NCBI GenBank assembly: GCA_964495785.1
Contig: CAZBXL010000003.1
Coordinates: 54,078-118,077, forward strand
Length of the DNA: 64,000 bases
DNA from: RFSX01 sp964495785
Lineage (GTDB): Bacteria; Bacteroidota; Bacteroidia; Chitinophagales; Saprospiraceae
Direction of reading: 5' to 3'
In this document: positions 37,466-46,568 of the stretch, piece by piece
Layout: every line of letters begins with the position of its first letter
Position numbering within the stretch: position 1 is the first letter of the stretch
Made by a program: the position numbers and the translations under genes
Notes under the pieces: model-generated
Database searches by the model: none
Told to the model about the DNA's origin: nothing
What the model saw: the letters and a program-made list of their open reading frames with translations, nothing else

Positions 37466-39844
37466 TTGAAGCACACCATACAATATACAGAAAGAGAAGG
37501 CCATCCTCTTGAGATGACTCATCATGAGTTAACTGATAATTATCTTGAGTGTAGAGATAATAGTGATCTTATACTCAGAATCTATTTCATATCAGATGAT
37601 ATACTCAGGTTCAGATATTCTATAGATGGCCGTTTTGATCCTGATTTTTCTTATGCATTAGATACTAAATATCAGCCACCTAAGCCACAGGTTAAAGTAC
37701 AAGACTTAGGTGAGTACTTGGTATTAGAAACATCTTCATTAGATTGTAGAATTGCTAAGAAAGGATTTGCAATTAAGATATGCGATAAGAAAGGCCATGT
37801 GATCAATGAGGACGAGAAGGGATTCCATTGGGAAAAAAATCTTGAGTATGGTGGCTATATCGTTCAGATGACCAAGGTCCGACAGAAAGATGAAGCGTTT
37901 TACGGATTAGGGGATAAGCCATCTGCACTCAATATTGCTGGCAAAAGATTTACAAACTGGTGTACTGACGAGTATGGATTTCATTTAGATACAGATCCTA
38001 TTTATAAAAGTATACCTATCTATTATGGACTACATAATGGATTTGGTTACGGAATGTTTTTTGACAACACTTTCAGGTCATTTTTTGATTTTGGTCAAGA
38101 GAGAAAAGATGTAGTTAGCTTTTGGGCTCAAGGTGGTGAGATGAATTATTACTTCATAGCCGGACCTCAATTGATGGATGTATGTAAGAAATATACCTTA
38201 CTTACTGGTACTCCTGATATGCCTCCGCTATGGTCATTAGGTTACCAACAATGTAAGTGGAGTTATTATCCTGAGTCTCAAGTACGAGAGATATGCTCTA
38301 CCATGAGAAAGTACGAAATACCATGTGATGCTATCTATTTAGATATTGATTACATGGACGGATGGAGATGCTTCACTTGGGACAAGGAACGTTTTCCCGA
38401 TCCTAAAAAAATGGTGGCAGAACTAAGAGAGGATGGATTTAAAACCATGGTTATCATAGACCCGGGGATTAAAATAGATAAAGAGTACGATATTTTTACG
38501 GAGGGTCTTGAGAAGGGATATTTTTGTAAGAGAGTAGATGGTCATTACGTAGAAGGAAAAGTGTGGCCAGGAGAGTGCTATTTTCCAGATTTTACTAGAC
38601 CAGAAGTCAGAGAATGGTGGGGAGATCTCTATGAAGATCTTATAAGCAATATAGGTGTAGCAGGTGTCTGGAATGATATGAATGAGCCTGCATTGTTTGA
38701 AGTAGAAAGTAAAACCTTTCCGATGGATGTGATGCACGATTACGACGGACATCCTACCAGTCATAGGAAAGCTCATAATATATATGGAATGCAGATGGCG
38801 AGAGCTACTGCTAAGGGTGTGAAGAAGCATAATAATGGAAAGCGATCATTGATCATTACAAGATCAGCATACTCTGGTTCGCAGAGATATTCAAGTGTAT
38901 GGTCAGGAGATAATATTGCGAGTTGGGAGCATCTATGGATAGCTGATGTTCAGGCTCAGAGATTAGCTATATCGGGAGTATCGTTTAACGGATCAGATAT
39001 AGGCGGCTTTATTGAACGACCTACGGGTGAGTTATTTGTCCGATGGATTCAGTTAGGTATTTTTCATCCTTTCTGTCGTGTGCACTCATCAGGTGATCAT
39101 GGTGATCAGGAGCCTTGGTCATTCGGTGATGAGTATGCTATGCTCTTCAAGAAGTTTATTGAACTGAGGTATAAGATACTTCCATATTTGTATACTGCAT
39201 TTTATGATTACCATAAGAATGGTACACCTATGTTGCAGCCACTAATATTTTTTGATCAAAGTGATGTAGCTAATATAGATAGAGATCATGAGTTTCTATG
39301 CGGTTCTAAGATGCTTGTATGCCCAGTTGCTAAAGAGAAAGAACTAATAACAAAAGTTTATCTTCCGATAGGTAACTGGTATGACTACTGGAATAAGAGT
39401 CTGCATACCGGTGGTGCTGTTGTTCCAGTAACCGCAGGTCTTGATAGTATTCCATTTTTTATCAAAGCAGGTGCAGTGATTCCATTATACCCTGTGCAAC
39501 AATACGTCGGAGAAAAAACCTTTGACACAGTCGAGATGGAAGTATATTACCATAATGGCTCAGAAGAAAGTATTTATTATGAAGACGCCCATGACGGCTA
39601 TGCATATGAGACAAATGGCTATAGATTGTCAAAATTCTATAATGTAGGTACAGACAACAATGTGATTATTACTCAGAACATTGAGGGAGACTTTAACGCT
39701 CCGTATTCAAGTTATGCACTTAAGATGATAGGTGTTCCATTTGAGATAAGTAAAGTCATGTGTGACGGTAATGAAGTTTCTTACGATCCATCTTCGGGAA
39801 CGTATATGATACCTTACAATTTTGAGAAAATAGAAATATTGTAG
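37466..39844 (+). CDS. GH31 family alpha-glucosidase
   Basis: A 792-residue glycoside hydrolase of family 31, which removes terminal alpha-glucose units or acts on related alpha-glycans. The nucleophile Asp is in VWNDMNEPALFE and the likely acid/base in SSVWSGDNIASWEHL. DAIYLDIDYMDGWRCFTWD is the family substrate-binding strand. No secretion signal is evident, so a cytosolic role in glycogen or maltodextrin turnover fits its place 83 nt after glgC. The frame opens with TTG at 37466; the next ATG is 37514, 16 codons later. Either may be the start. Confidence 0.93.
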   Translation: MKHTIQYTEREGHPLEMTHHELTDNYLECRDNSDLILRIYFISDDILRFRYSIDGRFDPDFSYALDTKYQPPKPQVKVQDLGEYLVLETSSLDCRIAKKGFAIKICDKKGHVINEDEKGFHWEKNLEYGGYIVQMTKVRQKDEAFYGLGDKPSALNIAGKRFTNWCTDEYGFHLDTDPIYKSIPIYYGLHNGFGYGMFFDNTFRSFFDFGQERKDVVSFWAQGGEMNYYFIAGPQLMDVCKKYTLLTGTPDMPPLWSLGYQQCKWSYYPESQVREICSTMRKYEIPCDAIYLDIDYMDGWRCFTWDKERFPDPKKMVAELREDGFKTMVIIDPGIKIDKEYDIFTEGLEKGYFCKRVDGHYVEGKVWPGECYFPDFTRPEVREWWGDLYEDLISNIGVAGVWNDMNEPALFEVESKTFPMDVMHDYDGHPTSHRKAHNIYGMQMARATAKGVKKHNNGKRSLIITRSAYSGSQRYSSVWSGDNIASWEHLWIADVQAQRLAISGVSFNGSDIGGFIERPTGELFVRWIQLGIFHPFCRVHSSGDHGDQEPWSFGDEYAMLFKKFIELRYKILPYLYTAFYDYHKNGTPMLQPLIFFDQSDVANIDRDHEFLCGSKMLVCPVAKEKELITKVYLPIGNWYDYWNKSLHTGGAVVPVTAGLDSIPFFIKAGAVIPLYPVQQYVGEKTFDTVEMEVYYHNGSEESIYYEDAHDGYAYETNGYRLSKFYNVGTDNNVIITQNIEGDFNAPYSSYALKMIGVPFEISKVMCDGNEVSYDPSSGTYMIPYNFEKIEIL

Positions 39845-39932
39845 TCTTGTTATCTTAATTGATCGATGGCCTGCAATCATCATTCTTAGGTATATTAGTT
39901 TTTACTTACTATCTATTGTATTTTTATATAAT

Positions 39933-40502
39933 ATGAGAGAACAACTAAGATTATTACTTTTCTTTTTTCTTTTGATCTCGCCGCTGTGTATATCATCACA
40001 GAACTCAGATGCAACTTGGCCTACATTCCTACAAAAATCTGGTGATGTCATCCAGATAGGATTACCAGCAGGAGCATTAATGGAGACACTAATCAGTAAG
40101 GATAAGGAAGGCTTTAAGCAGTTTAGTATCAGCTTTGGTGTCAACTTCTTAACTACTCATGCACTTAAGAGAATAATAAGAAAAAAGAGACCTGATCCTT
40201 CTAATGCTTATAATGCTATGCCCTCAGGGCATACATCTGCATCATTCCAAGCTGCTACATTTATTCACATTAGATATGGATACAAATATGGTATTCCAGC
40301 TTATCTACTTGCATCCTATGTAGGTTACTCTAGGGTCAAGGGTGTAGATACTAAACACGATGTATGGGATGTATTAGGCGGTGCCGCATTAGGTAGTCTG
40401 ACGTCATATCTATTCACGACTACGAAGGACAAAAACCATAAAATAACACCGACTTTAACAACTGGCTCCGTGATGTTAACATTACAAGTAAACATTAAGT
40501 AA
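39933..40502 (+). CDS. PAP2 family phosphatase
   Basis: A 189-residue type 2 phosphatidic acid phosphatase-like protein with a signal or first hydrophobic helix (about 7-22). The three-part phosphatase signature is complete: KKRPDPSNAYNAM, PSGHTSASF and SRVKGVDTKHDVWDVLGG, including the two catalytic histidines. Such enzymes dephosphorylate lipid phosphates, often undecaprenyl pyrophosphate, on the periplasmic side. uppS and wecA-type genes nearby handle the same carrier lipid, but they are not in the same transcript. Confidence 0.88.
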   Translation: MREQLRLLLFFFLLISPLCISSQNSDATWPTFLQKSGDVIQIGLPAGALMETLISKDKEGFKQFSISFGVNFLTTHALKRIIRKKRPDPSNAYNAMPSGHTSASFQAATFIHIRYGYKYGIPAYLLASYVGYSRVKGVDTKHDVWDVLGGAALGSLTSYLFTTTKDKNHKITPTLTTGSVMLTLQVNIK

Positions 40503-40528
40503 TACTTTTATACTATAAATATTTAATT

Positions 40529-40993
40529 ATGAATAGACTATTCTCTTTGCTTTCACTTGTCATATCTATTAGCTTGTTGTCGACTTTTCACTCATGCGGT
40601 GAGCCAGAGGAACCTGAAGAATTGATGGGTATTTCCAGTGATTTTGAACTTGTAGGGAGATGGAATTTTCAGACTGTATCTGGTGACGGTGTCATTTTTG
40701 GAGTACCACAATCAAGTACTGATGATAATCCTATGGGTTATGTTGAGTTTCTTGAAGGTGGTATTGGATATTCAGATTTTAACGTTACACTATTAGATCG
40801 ACCATTCGATTTACAAGATTCTATAGTATGGACACGCCAAAGTATAGATACACTTATTGTCCAAGCCGTTACTGAAGGCAAAATAGATACTTGGCATATT
40901 ATAGGTGCAGATATGACTAATGTAAATGCAGAATGGCCAATAGATATTGCAGGTAATACAGCTACCCTTAACGCAAAGTTTGTCAAGGAATAA
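40529..40993 (+). CDS. Small lipoprotein, lipocalin-like, function unknown
   Basis: A 154-residue protein with a lipoprotein signal peptide (lipobox around STFHSC, Cys at about 23). After an acidic linker (GEPEEPEE) the mature part begins FELVGRWNFQTVSGDGVIF, reminiscent of lipocalin-like 'GxW' openings, and ends with beta strands. No specific family recognised. It follows the PAP2 gene by 26 nt on the same strand and its stop lies 2 nt from the convergent fluC stop. Confidence 0.65.
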   Translation: MNRLFSLLSLVISISLLSTFHSCGEPEEPEELMGISSDFELVGRWNFQTVSGDGVIFGVPQSSTDDNPMGYVEFLEGGIGYSDFNVTLLDRPFDLQDSIVWTRQSIDTLIVQAVTEGKIDTWHIIGADMTNVNAEWPIDIAGNTATLNAKFVKE

Positions 40994-40995
40994 AC

Positions 40996-41370
40996 TTATT
41001 CAAATGTCTGTGTCCCAAGGTATAGCCCAGCGCTTATAGCAAGTATACATGTAACGACACTTACGAGGATATTAAGAATAGAGAGGCCGTATTGTCCAGC
41101 TTGCATAAGAAGAAATGTCTCGGCAGAGAAGGAACTAAAGGTGCTGAATCCACCACAGAATCCGACGACTCCTAATAATCTTGCATTGACATTCTCGCCT
41201 TTTACAAAGAAGTACGATAATAGAAAACCCAAGATTAAACTACTTATGATATTAGCCATAATGGTCTGATAAGGAAAGCCCTTATCTGATGGTGTAATAA
41301 TAGAACTAATGCCAAAGCGACATAGGGCACCGAGCCCCCCTCCTATAAAAACCAATAAGTAATGCATCAA
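40996..41370 (-). CDS. crcB: Fluoride ion channel Fluc/CrcB
   Basis: A 124-residue, four-helix fluoride exporter of the Fluc/CrcB family, active as a dual-topology dimer. Motifs: GGGLGALCRFGIS near the start, GFCGGFSTFSSFSAE with the phenylalanine-box and pore residues, and a conserved Asn in helix 2 (ANIISSLILGF). It overlaps the upstream wecA-like gene by 4 nt (ATGA), so it is coupled to a cell-envelope gene; no fluoride riboswitch is expected or seen at that junction. Confidence 0.94.
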   Translation of the reverse strand: MMHYLLVFIGGGLGALCRFGISSIITPSDKGFPYQTIMANIISSLILGFLLSYFFVKGENVNARLLGVVGFCGGFSTFSSFSAETFLLMQAGQYGLSILNILVSVVTCILAISAGLYLGTQTFE

Positions 41371-42443
41371 TTTATCTCGTTTAAATCTTTATTGGCAAAT
41401 CTTCTCGTTCTAAAAAACTGCACTACAAATACTAACAAAGAGGCCACCACAAGTAAGCACATCAATAGCATAAGTGAACCATAAGATTGAAATTTGTATA
41501 CGAGAAAGATAAAACCAATATTAACAATTATGAGAATCGCTGTAGCTTGCATATGACTATATCCTAAGTCTAATAGCAAGTGATGTATATGGTTTCTGTC
41601 TGGTTTAAATGGAGAATTTCCTCTTGCCATTCTTGTTATGAATACCCTCAACGTATCGAATAGTGGTAGTATCAATATACCAACCGCAATGGCAGGAGGT
41701 GATTCCATAGCGTATCTCGCATAGGGTGTATCCATAATATATTGATGCTGCTCAATGAAACTAATCGATAATATAGAAGCTACTAATCCGATTAAGAGAG
41801 AGCCGGTGTCTCCCATAAATATCTTAGCCGGTGTTACATTATAATATAGAAAGGCAATAACTGACCCTGCTAACGCAAAGGATATAGATGCAAGTTCTAT
41901 TCTCTCTACCATATAGAACCATGTACCGAAAGTGATAGCCATGAGGACACCTATAGATCCTGATAATCCATTAATACCATCAATGAGATTAAATGCATTG
42001 ATGATTAAGATAATTATAAATAAAGTGATCGCGATACTTAATAATATTGGCAATTCTGTAATCCCAAAAATACCGTAGAAGCTCGTTATTCTAAGCTTAG
42101 AAAAAAATATTAATATGCAGGCCGCAAAAATCTGACCTAACATCTTTCGATTAGCAGATATCGGGTCTATGTCATCCTTAGCACCTATTAAAAAAACGAT
42201 GATACATGCACAAAGGATATATTGAAGATCACCAAAGTAGCGGAAGGGTGTCCATAGAATGATAGAGAATATCGTCCCAGCAAAGATAGCAATGCCACCG
42301 AGAGATGGCGTACTTACACTATGTGCTCGTCGGTCACCAGGTTCGTCTACTAATTCTTTTTTTCTTGCGACGCTTATAATAGAAGGTATAGCAAAAAATG
42401 TCAGTAGAAAAGAAGTTATAAATGCTAAGACAATGTCGTACAT
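41367..42443 (-). CDS. MraY/WecA-like undecaprenyl-phosphate sugar-phosphate transferase
   Basis: A 358-residue polytopic membrane enzyme that transfers a HexNAc-1-phosphate (probably GlcNAc-1-P) from a UDP-sugar to undecaprenyl phosphate, starting surface polysaccharide synthesis. Family motifs: LIGAKDDIDPISANRKMLGQ (DDxxD), NAFNLIDGINGLSG, MGDTGSLLIGL and RNHIHHLLLDLG, with about 10-11 helices. WecA type is preferred over MraY because no mur genes are nearby. The minus-strand -7-like box TATATTTG at 42445-42452 ends one base before the ATG, which would give a leaderless transcript if used. Confidence 0.9.
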   Translation of the reverse strand: MYDIVLAFITSFLLTFFAIPSIISVARKKELVDEPGDRRAHSVSTPSLGGIAIFAGTIFSIILWTPFRYFGDLQYILCACIIVFLIGAKDDIDPISANRKMLGQIFAACILIFFSKLRITSFYGIFGITELPILLSIAITLFIIILIINAFNLIDGINGLSGSIGVLMAITFGTWFYMVERIELASISFALAGSVIAFLYYNVTPAKIFMGDTGSLLIGLVASILSISFIEQHQYIMDTPYARYAMESPPAIAVGILILPLFDTLRVFITRMARGNSPFKPDRNHIHHLLLDLGYSHMQATAILIIVNIGFIFLVYKFQSYGSLMLLMCLLVVASLLVFVVQFFRTRRFANKDLNEIN

Positions 42444-42652
42444 ACAAATATATAGGCTTCATTACAGGTGTCAGAAACACCACTTATCAAGTTGAAGATA
42501 GTAGTATTATATGTAATAACTCAATCGGAAACCTTCAATAAAGTCTTGGATTTGAAACATTTGATTGTGTTTTAAACGCTTTCAGTGTCTATATAATGAT
42601 CTTAGGGTAGTTTTTTATGATAAGAGCCCCGAGTTAAAAACTCTTCTAATTT

Positions 42653-42660
42653 TACTTTTG
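42653..42660 (+). promoter_or_regulatory. Candidate -7 box for uppS
   Basis: TACTTTTG is an exact TAnnTTTG match about 66 nt before the uppS ATG, in the 283-bp divergent region between wecA and uppS. A -33 element is not clear. Confidence 0.4.
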
Positions 42661-42726
42661 TACTTTTATCGAGCATAAGTTTATTAGGTATATTTCACAT
42701 TAAATACTGTTATTCTTCTCGAGAAT

Positions 42727-43464
42727 ATGTCCTATAAAGATCAAATAGACACAGAAAAACTACCCCAACACATTGCAGTGATCATGGATGGCAATGGTCG
42801 CTGGGCTAAAATGCACGGCAAACCAAGAATATTTGGTCACCGTAATGGTGTTAAAGCAGTAAGAGAAATATCTGAAGCTGCTGCTGAATTGGGCGTCAAG
42901 TATCTGACTTTATATGCATTCAGTACGGAGAACTGGAGTCGTCCTCAGGTGGAGGTCGATGCACTAATGACACTACTCATATCTACAGTAAGAAACGAGC
43001 TTAAGACCTTAAATGAGAACAGTATCAAACTTAATGCTATAGGAGATCTTAGTAAACTGCCGCCTAAGACGCATAAGACGCTTCTTGAGGGGATGAAGGA
43101 TACTACTCATAATGATAGAATGACACTGACGCTAGCACTGAATTACAGTGCTCGATGGGAAATAACGCAAGCTGCTCAGGCCATAGCAGAGTCTGTAAAG
43201 ACTGGAAAGATAGATATCCAAGATATAAATGATGCGACAGTACAAGAGCGACTTACAACTCATGATATGCCTGATCCTGAGTTAATGATCAGAACCAGTG
43301 GCGAGCAGCGTATAAGTAATTATATGTTGTGGCAACTGGCATATGCTGAATTATATTTTACGGACACCTTCTGGCCTGACTTTGATAAAGAAGAATTGTA
43401 CAAAGCTATAGTGGATTATCAGAGCCGTGAGCGACGTTTTGGACGTATTTCAGAGCAATTGTAG
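42727..43464 (+). CDS. uppS: Isoprenyl (undecaprenyl diphosphate) synthase
   Basis: A 245-residue cis-prenyltransferase making undecaprenyl diphosphate, the carrier lipid for peptidoglycan and polysaccharides. Signatures: IMDGNGRWAKMHGKPRIFGHRNG with the catalytic Asp, YAFSTENWSRP, and MIRTSGEQRISNYMLWQLAYAELYF near the C-terminus. The length is normal. bamA follows 145 nt later, as in many Bacteroidota. Confidence 0.96.
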   Translation: MSYKDQIDTEKLPQHIAVIMDGNGRWAKMHGKPRIFGHRNGVKAVREISEAAAELGVKYLTLYAFSTENWSRPQVEVDALMTLLISTVRNELKTLNENSIKLNAIGDLSKLPPKTHKTLLEGMKDTTHNDRMTLTLALNYSARWEITQAAQAIAESVKTGKIDIQDINDATVQERLTTHDMPDPELMIRTSGEQRISNYMLWQLAYAELYFTDTFWPDFDKEELYKAIVDYQSRERRFGRISEQL

Positions 43465-43609
43465 CCATAAGCGACATCAATAAGCACAATTTTAAGTCTA
43501 TAATCGTGTTAATTACTTGTCAAGCTTGATAATAATATTTAAAGAATCGTTAAAGCATTCAAAAACAAGCCCCAAAGAGTTTAGATTTGCAGCCCTTATA
43601 CTAGTCTTA

Positions 43610-46237
43610 ATGAATAAACACTACATCTTGCGAGCGTCCACTTTAGTTATAATGTTTGTGATATATACAACGAGTATGTTTTCTCAGCGAGATACAAGTA
43701 TGTATTCTACTTTTGACTACAGTCAAAAAAGAACATTCAATATTGGAGGCATAGAGGTAGAAGGAGCTAAATCAAGAGACCCTAATGCTATAAAATCTAT
43801 AGCCAAACTGCGTGAAGGTAAGCAAGTTACCATCCCTGGTGATGATATACCTAATGCCATTAAAGCACTACTAAGATTAGGATTATTCGAGGATGTACAA
43901 ATTGTCCAGGAAGATATTAAAGGAGACCTAATCTTCCTTAAGATCGTTCTGATAGATAGACCGACCTTATCTAGATATAGTATAGTAGGAGAAGCTAAAA
44001 GCAAACATGGAGATCTCACTGATATTATAGATAAAACAGTGTCTAAGGGTAGTATCGTAACTGAAGATCTCAAGAATCTTTTGATACTTAAACTTGAAGA
44101 AAATTATATAGAAAAAGGGTTCTTAGATGCAAAGGTAACTATTGATGAGAAAAAGGATGAGGTCAAAGACAATGCTGTCAGACTCGTATTTAATGTCAAT
44201 AAGAATAACAGAGTTAAGATTGCTAATATCACGATCTTAGGTAACACTAAAGTTTCAGATGTCAAACTCAAGAGAAAACTAAGTGATACTAAGCAAGCAG
44301 GGACACTCTTCAAGAAATCTAAATTTGTCAAGGATGATTATGAAGCTGACAAGAAGAATCTGATCCAGTTCTACAATTCTGCAGGATACAGAGATGCCGT
44401 TATATCATCAGATACGATGTGGAGATCATTTAATGGAGATCTCAATATAGAATTGACAATAGATGAGGGGGATCGATACTACTTCCGTAATATCACTTGG
44501 AAAGGGAATTCTAAATACGATGACCAATACCTATCCGCGATATTAGGCATAGCCAAAGGAGATGTATATGATCCAGAACTCTTAGAAAAAAGACTTTCAT
44601 TTAGTCTTGATGGCCGAGATATATCATCTCTATACCTCGATGATGGGTACTTATTCTTTAATGTTGACCCTGTAGAGATATCTGTACAGAATGATTCTAT
44701 AGATCTCCAGATGCAGATGTATGAGGGTGCTCAAGCTACCATAGCTAATGTCAACATTTATGGTAATGATAGAACTCATGAGCACGTTATCAGGCGAGAA
44801 TTAAGAACAGACCCAGGAGATAAGTTTAGTAGAACAAATATCATCAGGTCAAATAGAGCAGTTACCAATCTGGGGTATTTTAATCCTGAGACTTTCGATA
44901 TACAAACACCCGTTAATCAGGCTAACGGAACAGTAGATATAAATTATACAGTAGAGGAGAGACCATCTGATCAATTAGAGTTATCAGCTGGTTATGGAGG
45001 CCAAGCTAATGGACTGATAGGAACATTAGGTATTACTTTCAATAATTTTTCTCTCTCTAATATTAAAGATAAATCAACATGGAGTCCCTTGCCACAAGGT
45101 GATGGTCAGAAACTATCTATCAGAGGTCAGTCTAATGGAAGATTCTTCAGATCATATAATGCGTCTTTTACGGAGCCATGGTTAGGAGGTAAGCGTCCGA
45201 CTTCATTGAGCGTAGGTATTGTTCACTCAGCGTTTGATCAGTCTTTCTTCGCAGGTGGTTCACTTAATATCACCAGAGGGTTTGTAGGTTTAGGTACTCA
45301 GCTTAAATGGCCAGATGATTTTTTCTCAGCCAACCTCACATTAAGTCTTGAGAATATTAAGACAAATGAATTTGGTGGATTCTTTACAGAGGATCCTAAT
45401 AATCCTGGTAGTTTCGTGGATATTGATAATGGTGATTTTAAAAACTTTACTCTTAATGCGACAATAAGTAGAAGTTCTGTTTCAGAACCTATTTATCCAA
45501 GAAGAGGTTCTCGGGTATCATTGTCAGTCCAGTTTACACCGCCATATTCATTATTCAGAAAAGATAATTTCTGGATCTTGACAGATGAAGAAAGAGCAAT
45601 AGCGACGCAACAACTAATATTAGAAGGTGGTTCTGGAGACCTTCCTACGGATGCTGAAATTGAAGAAAATATTCAGAATATAGAATTAGCTAATAGATTT
45701 GAATTCTTAGAGTATCATAAGTGGAGATTTAATGCAGAATGGTACTTCAATATATTTAGCAAATTTGTATTAGCTGCTAATATCAAAACTGGATTCTTAG
45801 GTAATTATAATTCTTCGATCGGTATTTCGCCATTTGAGAGATTTGAAGTGGGAGGAGATGGATTATCTAATCAGAATGCAGGAATAACAGGTAAAGATAT
45901 TATCTCCTTGAGAGGATATGAAGTTTCGGATCTCCCGGAAAATAGTTTCGGTGGTGGTGTCATATTTGACAAGTTCACAATGGAATTAAGATATCCTCTA
46001 TCACTTAATCCGAGTTCCTCTATATATGTACACTCATTTGTACAAGGGGGTAATATATGGACAAGCTTCGATGACTTTAACCCTTTTGATGTACAAAGAA
46101 GTGCAGGATTCGGACTGAGAGTTTTCCTTCCTATGTTTGGACTCTTAGGTTTTGATTATGGATGGGGCTTTGATAAAAATATCACATCTGGCAGTTTTGG
46201 CCAGTTTAATATCATTCTCGGTTTTGAACCTGAGTAA
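43610..46237 (+). CDS. bamA: Outer membrane protein assembly factor BamA
   Basis: An 875-residue Omp85 protein from the ATG at 43610, with a signal peptide (to about SMFSQ, residue 26). POTRA domains span about 45-440, with repeated patterns such as IGGIEVEGAKSRDPNAI, ITILGNTKVSDVKLKRKL and VNIYGNDRTHEHVIRREL. A 16-stranded barrel ends in FGQFNIILGFEPE. BamA folds and inserts outer-membrane barrels. A longer frame beginning with TTG at 43517 adds a poor N-terminus and is rejected. Genes for the chaperone Skp/OmpH, often next in this phylum, are missing; a repeat island follows instead. Confidence 0.96.
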   Translation: MNKHYILRASTLVIMFVIYTTSMFSQRDTSMYSTFDYSQKRTFNIGGIEVEGAKSRDPNAIKSIAKLREGKQVTIPGDDIPNAIKALLRLGLFEDVQIVQEDIKGDLIFLKIVLIDRPTLSRYSIVGEAKSKHGDLTDIIDKTVSKGSIVTEDLKNLLILKLEENYIEKGFLDAKVTIDEKKDEVKDNAVRLVFNVNKNNRVKIANITILGNTKVSDVKLKRKLSDTKQAGTLFKKSKFVKDDYEADKKNLIQFYNSAGYRDAVISSDTMWRSFNGDLNIELTIDEGDRYYFRNITWKGNSKYDDQYLSAILGIAKGDVYDPELLEKRLSFSLDGRDISSLYLDDGYLFFNVDPVEISVQNDSIDLQMQMYEGAQATIANVNIYGNDRTHEHVIRRELRTDPGDKFSRTNIIRSNRAVTNLGYFNPETFDIQTPVNQANGTVDINYTVEERPSDQLELSAGYGGQANGLIGTLGITFNNFSLSNIKDKSTWSPLPQGDGQKLSIRGQSNGRFFRSYNASFTEPWLGGKRPTSLSVGIVHSAFDQSFFAGGSLNITRGFVGLGTQLKWPDDFFSANLTLSLENIKTNEFGGFFTEDPNNPGSFVDIDNGDFKNFTLNATISRSSVSEPIYPRRGSRVSLSVQFTPPYSLFRKDNFWILTDEERAIATQQLILEGGSGDLPTDAEIEENIQNIELANRFEFLEYHKWRFNAEWYFNIFSKFVLAANIKTGFLGNYNSSIGISPFERFEVGGDGLSNQNAGITGKDIISLRGYEVSDLPENSFGGGVIFDKFTMELRYPLSLNPSSSIYVHSFVQGGNIWTSFDDFNPFDVQRSAGFGLRVFLPMFGLLGFDYGWGFDKNITSGSFGQFNIILGFEPE

Positions 46238-46241
46238 CCGG

Positions 46242-46258
46242 TCACGCCGTAGGCGTGA
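46242..46258 (+). terminator. Hairpin directly after bamA
   Basis: tcacgcc-gta-ggcgtga is a perfect 7-bp stem with a 3-nt loop, starting 5 nt after the bamA stop. No T run follows. It may stabilise the transcript end or be the first element of the repeat array. Confidence 0.35.
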
Positions 46259-46525
46259 TCAGAGCAAGTAAACCTTGCTCTGAAGGTTACGAACCGAAAC
46301 ATCAGTTTCGGCGTATACAAAAGCTGACTTCGGACTTTATGCTTTTGATTATAGATAAATGTAGGCGTGATCAGAGCAAGTAAACCTTGCTCTGAAGGTT
46401 ACGAACCGAAACATCAGTTTCGGCGTATACAAAAGCTGACTTCGGACTTTATGCTTTTGATTATAGATAAATGTAGGCGTGATCAGAGCAAGTAAACCTT
46501 GCTCTGAAGGTTACGAACCGAAACA
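46250..46525. repeat. 112-bp tandem repeat, 2.5 copies, several hairpins per unit
   Basis: Units start at 46250, 46362 and 46474, exactly 112 bp apart. The first two are identical by eye; the third matches for 52 bp and then diverges. Each full unit can fold into successive hairpins: a 9-bp stem cagagcaag/cttgctctg with loop taaac, a 7-bp stem ccgaaac/gtttcgg with loop atca, and a weaker aaaagc/gctttt. No reading frame is conserved. The identity implies recent amplification. Confidence 0.92.
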
Positions 46526-46568
46526 CCTGTTCTGAGCGAACGCAGAGAGTCGAATGGATAGAATGCCT

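Noticed and set aside
38423..38830. 135-residue antisense frame within the GH31 gene
   Set aside because: It overlaps the catalytic region of a well-supported enzyme on the other strand and has no protein family features.
42625..42645. gagttaaaaactc hairpin in the wecA-uppS spacer as a terminator
   Set aside because: The stem is only 5 bp and the site is upstream of both divergent genes, so a terminator makes no sense there.
43517..43609. Longer BamA start at TTG 43517
   Set aside because: It adds 31 residues without a signal-like N-terminus, while the ATG at 43610 opens directly into a normal signal peptide.
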